Both the position numbers and the translations under genes were made by a program. This document shows positions 21,615 through 33,098 of a stretch of 64,000 nt of DNA, piece after piece (the first letter of the stretch is position 1; each line of letters opens with the position of its first letter). The stretch comes from Sanguinoderma infundibulare (lineage: Eukaryota > Basidiomycota > Agaricomycetes > Polyporales > Polyporaceae). The stretch spans positions 2,232,001-2,296,000 of the forward strand of contig JAVLRN010000001.1 of assembly GCA_032821775.1 (NCBI GenBank), given 5' to 3'. The notes below the pieces were generated by a model. That model searched no databases, was not told where the DNA came from, and saw nothing but the letters and a program-made list of their open reading frames with translations.

Positions 21615-23991
21615 CTAGAGGAACTCCTTGACCACCGGACCAACACTACTTTCGTGGACGAGCTTCCCCAGCCAGTTGTGTACATGCTGCTGGTATTCCT
21701 CCCCGTGTACGAGGTGCTTGAGTGCCTCGCTAGCCTTGTGCAGTAGAGACTCGTGGCGTGGCTCCTGAACAGGATCACCAATTGCGGCAAGAACAGGCGC
21801 GACGGTGGCGACCGCGGCCAGAGTCTGCATCTTGATAGCCCAGCGCTCCTTCATTTTTATCTCCCATGGGAGCAACGGCGCCACAATGCTGGGATGAGCA
21901 TCGAGGACCGCCTTGAGCTCCGGAACCAAACACGGTTGATCGCGAACCGAGGAGTGGATGACTTCATGGGTAACATCGTCTGTCTCCGTGGGCAAGGTCC
22001 TCTGAATTGACTTTGCGACAGAATAGATCCCAACAAGAGGGCTGTACCAATCGATGAGGAGAACGTCCACCAATATTGATGCAGAACACGTACTCGTGAA
22101 AAGGTTGAGCCCCCCACGGTTTATCCGGTTTAGGAAGCGACTCAATGTATTCGAAGTTGAGGGCAAGAGCGTCCTGGATATTGGCCTCGTGTTTCATGTG
22201 AGCGACGTATATCACCTAAGTAACACGCCAATACAACCGAGGTGAACTCACAACCATCCAGTTCAATGTCAGTTCCAGAAGATCGTGTTCCTCGTAACCA
22301 CCACCAATCTGTTGTAAGATGTCAGGATGTGGGAAAGTAGAGACAACACACGAACTCACGTCACCATGAGATCCTGGACGTTTGGGCACGGTGAGTTCAA
22401 TCAAATGTTGGTCTAATCACTCTATGAGGAACGCACCTGAAAACCAACACTATGGACGGGTTGAACATTATAAAAAACGGCGTTCCTCAGAAGGACATAC
22501 CTGCTTAAGCACCTGGCCTTTGCGACGACCCTCCGGAGTTTGCTCAAACTTGGCAACATTCTGAGCGATTATTAGGAAGCATGTCAATTCCATACTAGAT
22601 CATCCTTACGAAGTCGTCCCTCGTCTCGTTGATGGCCATGGCATGATACGCACGCTCGACATGGCTTCCAAGGCGGTGGTCCGGGAACCCGAAGATGTTT
22701 CGCAGCTTCTGGCTGCGCAACGTCAGTTCTTCAGGCAATCCAACGGAACCAACGGTGTCAAAGACACCGATGACTCTGAAAATAAAGGTCAGCTGGGCCC
22801 GACGGAACATTTGTAGATTCGTACTTGACAGAGAAGCCTTCAAGCCCGTTAGCAGCACGTCTCTTTCCAGGACCATCGTCACCAGTCCATGGTTCAAGCT
22901 GTGCATCCAGTTGCTTGATCTCTGTGCACAGATGATTGAGAACCAAGAAAACATGTGGCTCCAGAGGGGATGCCCACCTTCCGGATCCGTCGCCTTTCCG
23001 CGCTTCTGGTACGCGAGGAAGATCTCAGCGAAGCTATCCATTTGGGTGTGATCCAACACGCCGATGGCTCCCTAAATGAACAGATTCAGATTAAATATCT
23101 CAGCGGACTGTTGCTGGTCAAACGCACGATGAACAGCGCAATCATACGAGCAGTGTATGCACCCTCAACCAAGAGTCAGTCGGACGACCATCCCGCAATT
23201 ATAGTAGTACACACCCTGGAAAAACCAAACAGGAATATCTGCAGCCAGGTTAGTGGATAATCGCGTGGACTACGCCAATACAAGTACCTCATCCCCTGCA
23301 TGGTAGTTCCTATTGCGCAACCATACGTCAGCCTCGAATGGTCCAAATCGATACATGCCCTGCCATCTTACTGCGCGATGAATCCGTAGGCATCCTCGAC
23401 CTTGCAGGCTGCTCGGAGATGCATGTCAGCCAAGAACTGTTGCCCTAAGCCCGGGTTTGATCACCCACCCAAATTGGCACCGGTGACACCTGAAGCAAAC
23501 CACAATCAGTTCCCGTCTGTCAATCTGCCATGAATGATGCTTCACCGTCAACAATCTTGTCATACAGGTTCTCTGTACCAATGCCCGACTGGTAGAACAC
23601 GACCTGGTGGATGGGCGGGTTGCTGAAACACATGAGCATAACCGCATGGAACCTCAATGAGTGGCTTCCACTGACTGCCGCTCGTCAATGTGCTTGATGG
23701 CCCTTGCAAGACGCTGGCATGCCGCCACCGGTCAGCGATGCTACGACATGTCGGTGAGAGTGGAAAATGTCGTACGATGATGTTTGTGTACTTCCATCTC
23801 TGGTTCGCATCCAGAGCGTCTTGCCATGTCCTTTAACCCAACGATAGTCAGCGGGCATACAACCATAAACGGTCGGATACTCACCCATCGCAACAGACGA
23901 TGATTCTCTTGTGGACCCTTGCGAGCCCCGACTCAACCGTGTTGAAGTCGACAGGAGCAGAAGAGCCTTGGGCGGGGTTGTAGTCAGCCAT
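21615..23991 (-). CDS. DUF2235 (Tle1-like) alpha/beta-hydrolase
   Basis: Eighteen small exons join in frame to 488 residues: 23991-23885, 23830-23776, 23713-23676, 23622-23546, 23489-23469, 23408-23372, 23309-23288, 23238-23215, 23163-23128, 23071-22978, 22921-22825, 22775-22610, 22560-22501, 22449-22437, 22373-22360, 22308-22252, 22215-22094, 22041-21615. DUF2235 signatures: IIVCCDGTWQDAL, WKYTNIIRLARAI, QVVFYQSGIGT, nucleophile elbow GFSRGAYTAR with Ser126, VIGVFDTVGSVGLP, and SGSHGDIGGGYEEHDL with a candidate catalytic His. In bacteria this domain is the catalytic part of T6SS phospholipase Tle1. Fungal members are uncharacterised; a lipid esterase role is inferred only. No signal peptide. 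Confidence 0.88.
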
Positions 23992-24068
23992 GCTACCCAG
24001 TGGTTTCGATGGATTGGGTCCTCAGATGACGTGTGGCGTTTGTTATATACGCCAGGAGCTCGGGGTTA

Positions 24069-24131
24069 GAAAGCGCTACAGACTGGAGAGAAAGCGCTGC
24101 AGACTGGGGAGATCGCGCTGAAGACCGGAGA
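24069..24131. repeat. three imperfect 21-base tandem repeats
   Basis: Units start at 24069, 24090 and 24111, sharing the pattern GAAAGCGCTGCAGACTGG with a few changes; the third is most diverged. They lie 78-140 bases upstream of the DUF2235 start, so they may be promoter elements or simple slippage. Confidence 0.6.
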
Positions 24132-24342
24132 GAACAAGGAGCGGTGTCCGCGCGATCCTTTGCAGCTGATCCGGAGCAGTGGTTCCCGTCAGTGGGATCG
24201 AGGCGATACGTCGCGATAAAAATAAAGCAGCCTTACACACTGGTACTCACCGTGATGAACGGAAGTACTAGTGGGCCTAACGCTACACTCGCACGTGAAT
24301 GCACGGCAACTATGCAAGTTCAAAAACACTTGACACAAACGT

Positions 24343-24388
24343 GGTAGGACTTGCAAAGGGTAGGACTTGCAACCGGTAGGACTTGCAA
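24343..24388. repeat. three 14-base repeats with 2-base spacers
   Basis: Exact copies of GGTAGGACTTGCAA begin at 24343, 24359 and 24375 (16-base period), in the same upstream region of the DUF2235 gene, beyond the end of NUS1. The rest of 23992-24588 shows no exon. Confidence 0.7.
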
Positions 24389-24588
24389 TCTCCAACTATA
24401 GCACGTTGACTGGCCATCAGGTGTTGATAAAAACGTGATTCTGCCCGCAACCTTACTTGGCAGTGTAAGTCGAAACCACCACTACCCCAAAAATGTCCGA
24501 TCGCCCTCGGGTTCCTATGGTACCAAGGTGCCAGCTCAACAGAATATTATCCCAATACGTATTACACATACTCGACACAAAAAGCGCG

Positions 24589-25795
24589 CTACTTCCCAAG
24601 GCGCATCTGAGCACCGGCGTATTCGTCAAGTGCTCTCCGGAATTCGACTTCCTCGATGGAAGACGGTTCAGGCGACTTCCTGGTCCACCAAGGCTTGATT
24701 CTAGGACATGTTGTCCAGCTATGAGGGCAACATCATTGAACAGCTCGATTAGATTCCATATACGCGCACTCACTATATCTCCGTTATGTGCAGCTGCCAA
24801 GGGGGAAAGCCAACAAACTCCAACGGTGAACGCAGCTGTCCAGCAGGCGGTTTCTGGTGGACAATCATTAGGTCCGGTGAAGGGAATCCATACTCGCCTA
24901 CCACGACGTCCAATGAGTAACCGTCATTGGAGCACAGCTGAGGAACACACCTTCCAATACTTGGTTAAGCTGCTGTATGGCCAGTCGCATGGACGTAGTT
25001 GACGCAAATTCAGAAACCTTGGCCGCCTTAGCGTCATACAGCAACGTCGCCGCTGCCGCCGCTATCGCTGGCTTTCCGGACTTGTAAGAGATGACGTGTA
25101 GGGTAAACGGGATTTCTTCAGCTTCTTCGTCATTTCCTGGGCACGATTTCAGGATGCGTATAGACTAGGAAAACTGCCACCACTTACGGTTGACACGTCG
25201 GCGCTTCACCGTCGTCCTACTGACGCTTGTCCTCCGTTTTGACTTTGGAGAATTAGTCGGGTATCGTATGGTGGTAACACTGAGCTTGGGGACGGATGCA
25301 GTGGTGTGCGGCGAGGGTGGTCTAGAGTCCGAGTCGTCCGAAGGAGGAGGGGTAAGGGGGTATGAGATATCGCATTCGACGGGGGAATCGTCCACCTCCT
25401 CTGGTTGGGTTGGCGGCAATATGCGTTCACGTATATCCAGAGAACAATTCGTAAGGATCCCTGAGAACGGATAATCCAACGTCAGCCAACGCAAAGCTAG
25501 AATAGCAGAATGCACACTTACCATCACGATCATAAACCGTTAGCCTCCGGATCCCGACCGCCTGACACCAGGCCGTGACCTTCTCCACAGAGTTGAGCAT
25601 GTACTTCTCATTGCTCTCTTCATCCGACTCCGGATTAGGTATTAGAATCAAAGCTAGGTGTGGCGGTACTTTTGAACGTTCCGCGACCAGAGGCAGAGGA
25701 TCCCCAAGGAAGCGGGCGGACAGAGACTTGAATACAAGGACTAGTTTATACAGAGCATGAAGGAGAGAGAGTACGACCGTGGCCAGCCAGGACAT
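24589..25795 (-). CDS. NUS1: NUS1, dehydrodolichyl diphosphate synthase complex subunit
   Basis: NgBR/Nus1-family subunit that partners the cis-prenyltransferase in the ER to make dolichol precursors for glycosylation. Five exons: 25795-25522, 25460-25188, 25136-24951, 24897-24774, 24718-24589, 328 residues. An N-terminal membrane segment (WLATVVLSLLHALYKLVLVF) is followed by HLALILIPNP, AWCQAVGIRRLTVYDRDGI, then a variable Ser/Thr/Arg-rich insert. The conserved core continues with ISYKSGKPAIAAAAATLL, PSPDLMIVH and GFPPWQLHITEIY. The C terminus is EFRRALDEYAGAQMRLGK, carrying the RxG motif known to matter for activity in eukaryotic NgBR. Intron 2 must use the AG at 25137; a nearer AG breaks the frame. 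Confidence 0.9.
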
Positions 25796-26145
25796 CGCGT
25801 TTCGCGTCGAGCACGTCGGGGGACGCGTCCGCTACCGAAAGGTGTGCAAGGACCTCTATAGAGACACGGTCGAGTGGGTGCAGCGAGTACAAGAGGGCAG
25901 AAGGGGAAGCTCGAGGCCAACACCGCTCTGCTGCCAAAGGGCATCAGAGATCACGTGGAGGACACCACTCCGTCACTGTCGACGTGTCCCCGCTTGTCGC
26001 GCTCCAGGAACAAGAGAGATGCGATCATATGTCCAAGACAGGATATGTACGACCGGAAACCCAATGTCCGACGGACAATAATATACACATGTCTGCAGAG
26101 AATGTTCGTTGATAGGTACAAAACTCAAACTGCCTCCACCGCCTC
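25796..26145. other. intergenic spacer
   Basis: Promoter side of NUS1 and 3' flank of SEC17 (tandem genes). No supported feature. Confidence 0.5.
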
Positions 26146-27175
26146 TCAGAGGATACCTTCCTCGTCTATGCTCTTCTTGATCTTCAAGAGTATGTTCGTC
26201 TTCCAGTTATCCAACTTGGTCACCTGGTCAAACTCGAAGACCGCCCCCGTAAACGTCTCGACGTCTCCACCCTCGACTGCATCAGCAATGATGCCGATGA
26301 ACTTTGCCTCCCTAGTCGAGGTGAAGGTGGTATCAAGGGAGCCGTACTTGGACAAGTTACGTTTCGCTGTGACGGTGTCCTGCAAAGTCATGTGTCAGCA
26401 TACCGTTGAGCTCATTGGATAGAGGGACTCATCGTTCACCTTCATGGCGAGAGCACAGAGACCGGCACGCAACCAGTACTCCTTCACGCTGTACTTCGTG
26501 AGGGGAGATGATAACGAGCCATTAGCCACCTGCTCATAGAGCGCGATCGCCTGCGGGTAATCCTCCAACTCGGCATGGAGATCAGCTGCATCCTTGTAGC
26601 ACGCATTCGCAGTGCTACGGGAGCCATGTCAGCCGTTCGTCGTCTGCGTGTTTAGAGTGAAGACTTACGCATTAGCATCCTCCTGCGTGTACCATTCCGC
26701 TGCACGTTCGTAGCTCTCGCAAGCTTTCCGGAGATCGTTGAGCTCCTGGAGGTATATCTGACCGATCTCCTTCTCGCGATCAGCTGCTTGTCGGAAGCGA
26801 CCAGCCTTCGTCAGGTGCGTGATGGTTTGCGAGAGAGCTTGGACAGCGACTGTAATTGTGTGAGATAGAGCAATGACACTTGGGATGGGAACACGCACGA
26901 CCGGGATCAATCCTCTTGTACGCCTTAGCGGCATTCCACCAAGCGTTCGCGGCTTCGTTACCCTCCTGGCACTTCTCCCTACACTCGGCTTCCCTCGCGT
27001 GAGCATCCCCCGCCTGCTTGAACTCCTTGTCGATCTTGAAGGCGTTCGCAGCTTGTTGATAGAAGTCTCCGGCCTCCTCATACTTGGTGGACGCGGAGGA
27101 GAACCAGCCGGTAGAAGAATTGGCCTTCTTATCGGCCTTCTCGAGCAGAGTCTGGCCCAGGGACTTGGCCGGCAT
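26146..27175 (-). CDS. SEC17: alpha-SNAP / Sec17 vesicular-fusion protein
   Basis: Soluble NSF attachment protein that recruits Sec18/NSF to SNARE complexes for disassembly. Four exons: 27175-26899, 26849-26669, 26614-26440, 26379-26146, 288 residues, the usual size. It is all-helical TPR-like: residues ~5-90 include GWFSSASTKYEEAGDFYQQA and NAWWNAAKAYKRIDPGLAVQ, then GRFRQAADREKEIGQIYLQE and ANACYKDAADLHAELEDYPQ. The C-terminal domain reads TAKRNLSKYGSLDTTFTSTR and ends LKIKKSIDEEGIL, whose penultimate Leu stimulates NSF ATPase in the family. The third donor is taken after Met-Lys because this restores the family sequence directly into DTVTAKRN. Divergent from PCM1. Confidence 0.93.
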
Positions 27176-27447
27176 GTAGGGCGTCGGATATAGAGATCAC
27201 TTCAGCGGAAAGATGGAGATAGAAGACGAAGCAGACGTGTCAGAGATGATAGAGGAGGCTGAGCAACTGGCGGTGAGGGGGAAACCACTAGTACTGGGCC
27301 AGTGCATCGCGTCGCACGTGGCCAGCGCGCCGCCGCGATCGAGATCTGTTTTGAGGACCACAGCGCGTAACGGGCGACCTTCACAGTCCCCCCGATAAAT
27401 ACCGTCCACGCCGAGGCCACTTCTCTGACCACCCTTCGACTACCACC

Positions 27448-29370
27448 ATGACCTCGCTACCGGTGGATGCCATCCGCTCGCTCGCCGATCAGCACCCAAA
27501 ACCCGCCAATGTCCTCTTCCAGTATGGGACCGCTGGGTTCAGGACGCTGTATGTCCCGCATACCGATCTGGAAGATGGTTTACTGATCAGTTCATTAGTG
27601 GCAATGCTTTGGACCCTGTGATGTTCCGGGTTGGCCTCCTGGCTGTCCTAAGGAGCAAGAGGTTGGATGGCAAGACCATCGGAGTCATGGTCACTGCGTC
27701 TCACAACCCAGAAGCAGTACGAGGCGTTCATAATTGCCAGAGTGATAGCAGGCTAACCGCCGCGGCTTAGGACAACGGCGTCAAACTCGTCGACCCCCGC
27801 GGTGAGATGTTGGAAGCCTCCTGGGAGACCCATGCTACGAACCTCGCAAATGCGCCCAACACCGACGCGCTGATCGAGGCCTTGGAGACGCTTGTCAAGA
27901 ACCTGAGGATTGACTTGTCAAAACCCGCCAGGGTGGTGTACGCCCGGGACACCCGTCCATCCGGCCCTGCTCTCGTCGCGTCCCTCGAGGATGGATTCAA
28001 GGCGCTGGGTGCTGAAGCCCGGAATGCTGGTGTCACCACCACGCCTGTTCTTCACTACCTCGTCAGGACTATCAACACCAAGGGAACCAAGGAATCGTAT
28101 GGCGACGACTCTGAAGAGGGCTATTTGGAAAAGCTAAGTTCCGCCTTTAAGAAGCTTGTGGTATGTTTAAGTTCAATGCGCTCGGCTCAAGCGGCGATCA
28201 TTGACGGGTACCATATCAGGCGGGCAAGCCTGCTCTCCCTCCTCTCGTGATTGACTGCGCCAATGGTGTAGGCGCTATCGTTGGCGAGAAGCTGGCCAAG
28301 GACTTGGGCGATTCCCTCCCAATTATCCTCACCAACGCCGCAATCGACACGGTCGGCGTCCTGAACAACGCCTGTGGCGCTGACTTCGTCAAGACGCAAC
28401 AGAAACTCCCTCCTTCCCTGGCTTCTGTCTTGAAGCCCGGTCAGAGGGCTTGCAGTCTGGACGGTGATGCTGATCGGCTCATGTATTTCTACCTGGATGA
28501 TCATGGTCAGTTCCACATGCTTGACGGAGACAAGATCGCTGCGCTAGTCGCTGCATTCATCGTTGAACTCACCAAGTCTGCCGGGCTGGAGGGCAAGATC
28601 CAAGTCGGTATCGTCCAGACCGCTTATGCGAACGGTGGTTCGACCAAGTACTTGTCAGAGGTACGTCTTTTAGACCCCGAATGAACAGCATTCATTTACC
28701 CAAATTACAGCGTCTCCCAGTCAAGTGCGTTCCCACCGGTGTCAAGCACCTTCACCACGCCGCAGAGCACTATGACATTGGTGTCTACTTCGAGGCCAAT
28801 GGGCACGGTACGGTTTTGTTCTCCCCGGAGACCCTTGAGACTCTCTCGACACACCAGCCTTCAACTCCTGCCCAATCGACTGCGCTGAACCACCTCGTCA
28901 ACCTCACGAACGTCATCAACCAGACAGTCGGCGATGCTCTCTCTGACATGCTCCTGGTGGAGACCGTTCTGGCACACAAGTCATACAGCGGTCTAGAGTG
29001 GGACTCACTGTACGTCGACCTGCCGAACCGCCTCGTCAAGGTCGTTGTCGCCGACCGTAACGTCTTCAAAACCGAGGATGCCGAGCGGCGGCTGATGAGC
29101 CCTCCCGGGCTGCAGGTGAAGATTGACGAAGTCGTCCGGCGTTACGAAGGTGGACGTTCTTTTGTGAGGCCCAGTGGGACAGAAGATTGCGTCCGCGTCT
29201 ACGCAGAAGCTGCTGTGCGAACCCAAGCGGATGGTGAGTTCCATTCATTGGCCCTTTTAGTCCCTCGCTGATTGGTCCACGTCTGTGTAGAGCTTGCATT
29301 CCGGGTCGCGGGGTTGGTGTACGACGAGGCTGGAGGAGATCCGGCGAAGCGCCCCTCCGAGTTCTTGTAG
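27448..29370 (+). CDS. PCM1: phosphoacetylglucosamine mutase
   Basis: Converts GlcNAc-6-P to GlcNAc-1-P for UDP-GlcNAc, feeding chitin and glycosylation. Six exons: 27448-27548, 27599-27716, 27771-28160, 28220-28660, 28711-29233, 29291-29370, 550 residues. Domain 1 has FQYGTAGFR and the phosphoserine loop [12 protein letters not shown] (Ser68). The metal loop is [13 protein letters not shown], the sugar loop is [13 protein letters not shown], and the phosphate-binding loop [16 protein letters not shown] lies near the C terminus. All four catalytic loops are intact. The gene diverges from SEC17 across a 272-base intergenic region. Confidence 0.95.
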
Positions 29371-29710
29371 ATGGCGGTCACCGGATTCGCCGCCCAGATG
29401 GACTGAGCACACGATGAGCCCGGAGAAGAACAGAAGTGTATACCTGTTTGTATTTTACGTGTTTCAACTCAGGGCATTTGGAATCGTTGGAGAATCGTTG
29501 GGTGACTTTGAGTCATCGGCGCTTGCCGGGCGAAATGAAGACTTGTGCTGGCAAACTGTGTTATAGCCTGAGATGAGCCACTATGTCGCCACGCACCCCC
29601 GCCAGAGTCCATTGCGCCCTCCCGCCCGCAGATATCGTCATTGCTCTCTGCCGCTTTGCCACTGACTCAGTTACGTGTTAGCATCTTGTCTTCTGTCCCC
29701 TCCCGTCAGA
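29371..29710. other. intergenic spacer
   Basis: 3' flank of PCM1 and promoter of DUG3, tandem genes. No exon or repeat recognised. Confidence 0.5.
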
Positions 29711-31299
29711 ATGTGTCGGTTTGTCATATACAAAGGCACTGCACCTGTGCAGCTATCGCATCTCCTCACGCGCCCCTGCCACTCGATCATAAACCAGGCC
29801 TTTGACTCCAGGCTGCGTTTGGACCACCGGAGGCCTATCAACGGAGATGGCTTTGGTGTCGGTGAGTGACGTACCATTCGATATCTCATCCGAGGTTGTT
29901 CACAGTATGTCCGGTGCTGTAGGCTGGTATGACTCCGTCTACGACGAAGAGCTCGGAAGCCAACCGTGCATCTTCACCTCTGTTACCCCCGTACGTTCCT
30001 ACGCTGCCTATCCTAGCTTTCGCGTCCACCTAACGCGCGCCGGGGTAGGCGTGGAACAACGTGAATTTGCTCCGCTTAGCAGAGAAGATCAAGTCGCCAC
30101 TGGTCTTGTGAGCACGCGTCCTCGAATGTCTTCCCTCCGCGGAGAATCTCACGGCCTACCTTCCAGTGCTCATGTTCGCGCTACCACCGCCGGAACGCTC
30201 AGTCTGGACAACTGCCATCCGTGGTCTTACAACAAACTCATGGTGAGGCGCGGCTCGCGCGATATGGCGCCACAGGGAAGCTCACGCGGTCTCCGGCCAT
30301 GTTTTCAGTTCATGCACAACGGCGGAATAGCGGAGTTTCACAAAATCAAACGCAAGCTGCAGATGAGCGTCCGGGAAGACGTTTTCAACTGGGTCACGGG
30401 GAACACAGGTCGGTCGTACGAGCATTTGGGGGCCGGAGACGATGGGCTGACGCATGGTAGATTCCCAATGGGCATTTGCTTTGTATCTGTCCAAGGCAAG
30501 TTGTCGATTGCATCCACCATTGTCAGTCAACTTCATGTTTTCTTAGCTGCCTGATCCTATGGCGGAACATTTCACCCCGGCTGTCCTCCAGCGTGCGATG
30601 TTGGAGACAATCGCCCATATCAATACTCTGTCAGAAGAGTACGATATCACCGAGGTGCGTTATGCATCTGTCCGCTTGGACGCCACTTCGGTTTGCGATG
30701 TTGACCGTTGTATGCAGCCCAGCCTTCTGAACTTCTGCGTCACCGATGGAGAAACTGTGGTCGCTACTCGATATATCTCATCACGGACAGACGAAGCAGC
30801 ATCGCTTGTGAGTCGGTCTGTAACGGTTGTATACGCATGTTGCTCACAGCTTTTTAGTGGTTCTCGTCCGGCACTACCTTCAATGAGTATGCTGATGGTG
30901 GTCATTACAAGATGTCGAAAGCGGACAAGCGTGAAAACATCATCATGGTGTGATATTTCGCCATCGACGTTCCCGAGCACTCCCTGAGGTTGTTTGACAG
31001 ATTGCGAGCGAACCGCTCACCTTTGAGAAAGGTTTGTGGGGTTTCGTCGTAAGTGTTTTGGTCGTGCTGACCGGCAACAAACAGCGGACTGGATGGAGAT
31101 TCGGACGAATCATATGGTCGTCATCACGCCGAAGATGAACTTGCTCCAAATACCTATCATTGACAAGTTCTATGTGGCTCCGTCAGATCCCGCGGCGCTG
31201 AACAGAGGCATAGAGTTCGCAGCCGCGAAGGGCTTTTTAAGCCCGGGATTGAGGCGAGACACTATTTCTCGACCGCTAGAGTCTGCCGCTGCCCACTAG
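29711..31299 (+). CDS. DUG3: DUG3-like class II glutamine amidotransferase
   Basis: Glutamine-amidotransferase subunit of the Dug2-Dug3 glutathione-degrading complex in yeast; related to bacterial YafJ. Eleven exons: 29711-29861, 29923-29990, 30049-30107, 30167-30242, 30309-30408, 30461-30495, 30547-30654, 30718-30807, 30858-30947, 31001-31031, 31085-31299, 340 residues. Cys2 directly after Met is the N-terminal nucleophile (MCRFVIYKG), followed by RPINGDGFGVGWYD, FAHVRATTAGTLSLDNCHPW and FMHNGGIAEF. Late conserved parts are FSSGTTFNEYADGGHYK and IASEPLTFEKADWMEI. Intron 6 starts GC rather than GT (AAG|GCAAGT), needed to keep frame. DUG1/DUG2 are not in the window. Confidence 0.92.
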
Positions 31300-31584
31300 A
31301 TATTCATTTATTACATGCGCTTTCAGCCGTTGGGACACTACGTTACTAGTCGGAATCGGATAACTTGTTGGATGTACCAGTAGCTTAGAGCAATATAGAC
31401 CGTTGGATTAGTGTTAAGACTTTTTGTTTCTCGACGACGTGCCCAGGAACATTGGCCGCACGTGTTGATAGGTACGCGCGAGGGAAGGCGCGACTTGCTC
31501 TGAACGCCATTGTCGGCGCCCCTCCTGGCCACAGGCCAAGCTCCTCAGCTCTCCTGTATCGCTCTCTGGTGATACTGGTCGGCT
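31300..31584. other. intergenic spacer
   Basis: 3' flank of DUG3 and promoter of ICE2 (tandem). Nothing further recognised. Confidence 0.45.
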
Positions 31585-32956
31585 ATGGCTCCCTGGTTCC
31601 TTTGGCACGCTCTGTCCAGCACAGCTAGGTGAGTGTCTGACGTTCCCGCAAGGCCGCATGGATGTGTTCGGCGAACGCTAACCGACGCGCTCCAGACTGT
31701 CCACCGTTCTTCAAATTCTCATCTTTCTCCCGCTCACGCTTTCAACCCTCTCCAAATCCGCGTTTCTTCTCCTCTCGCTCCTCCTCTTCCTTCACTCGCT
31801 CATTCATGGCACCCTCGTCCTCTTCTGGGGCTCGCCCGTGCTGAGCATCATGCAAGTCCCGATGCACCCCTTCCTCCTCCTCGTCTGCTTCAACGCGTTC
31901 TCCGAGGCCGTACATCCGTGGCTCACCATGGCCGCCTTCTGGTGGGGACGGATCCTCCAGTGGTCCAGCCCCGGCTTCATTGTGATGGAAGGCATGTCGA
32001 GCTTGCTGGTGGCGCAGAGGCTGGGACAGGTCGGAAAGGAGCTCGTCGGCGAGGGCGAAGTTTATCAGTTCGGCCTCCTCATCGGGGCGGCCGCGGCGTA
32101 TGTCGCGTCGGCTTTCTGGATTGTTGTGGTGCGCCCCTCGTGTTTCCTTGTTCCTGAACGGCGGCTCATGAGCTGGACGGTGGTTTGTAGTCGTATCCCA
32201 CTACCGCCGACGCTCCACTTTCCTCCACCCTGCTCGGTGTCGCATTGACGACCTTGATCTTCCTGACGTTCATTGGGTTTGCGCTGCGTCGCACGAACGT
32301 AATCGAGACAAGCTGCCTCGCGCTCATTGTCGCGTACAACATATGGTTATGCGGCGTGGACGACGCCCTCGTCCTCGATCCAGGCCTTCAATAGTATGTC
32401 ATCCTCTTTCTGGAGTTCCTTTCGTCCTCCTCACGTTTCTCGTCGTCCAAGCACGCCACTGGTCTCGAACATCCTCCCGCACCTCGTCACGCTTGCCAAC
32501 TTCGTGTCCAATACCGTTCCGAAACCTGTGTTGTTTGCGCTAGTCTACCGTTTATGCGTCCTGCATTTCGCCTCGGGCATTCTACCCACTATCGGAGCGG
32601 ACAGTTGGGAGAATGAGACCGGCGTGGACAATGGATGGGACGGAAGACCGGTAAGTTCTCCATGGCTCGTGTACCACTCTGGGGCTGACTGCGGGGTAAA
32701 GACCTCAAGGTTAACCTACCTTCTCCTCACGTATCGGCAGTCCATCTTCGTAACCGTCTACTCTCACCTGCTCAGTGAGTTGTACGCCGTATTTCTCTTA
32801 CTGGCTATGCTCATTGGCCCCTTTCCAGTGCTGGATCATTCCTCTCAGGTTTGGTGGAGGTGGATGAACATTTTCTTCACACTGGCTATTTGGTCGATAG
32901 AACTCCTCGTGAGCAACGAGGACGACGTTGTTACCAAGGAATGGAAAGTCGATTGA
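31585..32956 (+). CDS. ICE2: ICE2-family ER membrane protein
   Basis: Polytopic ER membrane protein; yeast Ice2 promotes ER membrane biogenesis and cortical ER inheritance. Six exons: 31585-31628, 31696-32128, 32191-32393, 32452-32650, 32741-32774, 32829-32956, 346 residues. The 14-residue first exon (MAPWFLWHALSSTA) is separated by an intron whose end shows a CTAAC branch site. Without it the hydrophobic run would begin after an in-frame stop. Membrane segments include ILIFLPLTLSTL, AFLLLSLLLFLHSLIHGTLV, HPFLLLVCFNAFSEAVHPWL, LLGVALTTLIFLTFIGFAL and FFTLAIWSIELLV. The block FWWGRILQWSSPGFIVMEGM is the most family-like. It ends tail-to-tail with the MOCS2B gene. Confidence 0.85.
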
Positions 32957-33098
32957 TTCTCCCGCACATCCATGGAATGCCCTGTCCCTACGACATCTGA
33001 ACAATGATTGTGAATCCGTCTCGTTCTTCACAACGGCACCTTCTGACGGAACTTGCAGACAGACAGACATGATTATTTCGCATCACACACCATCTATG

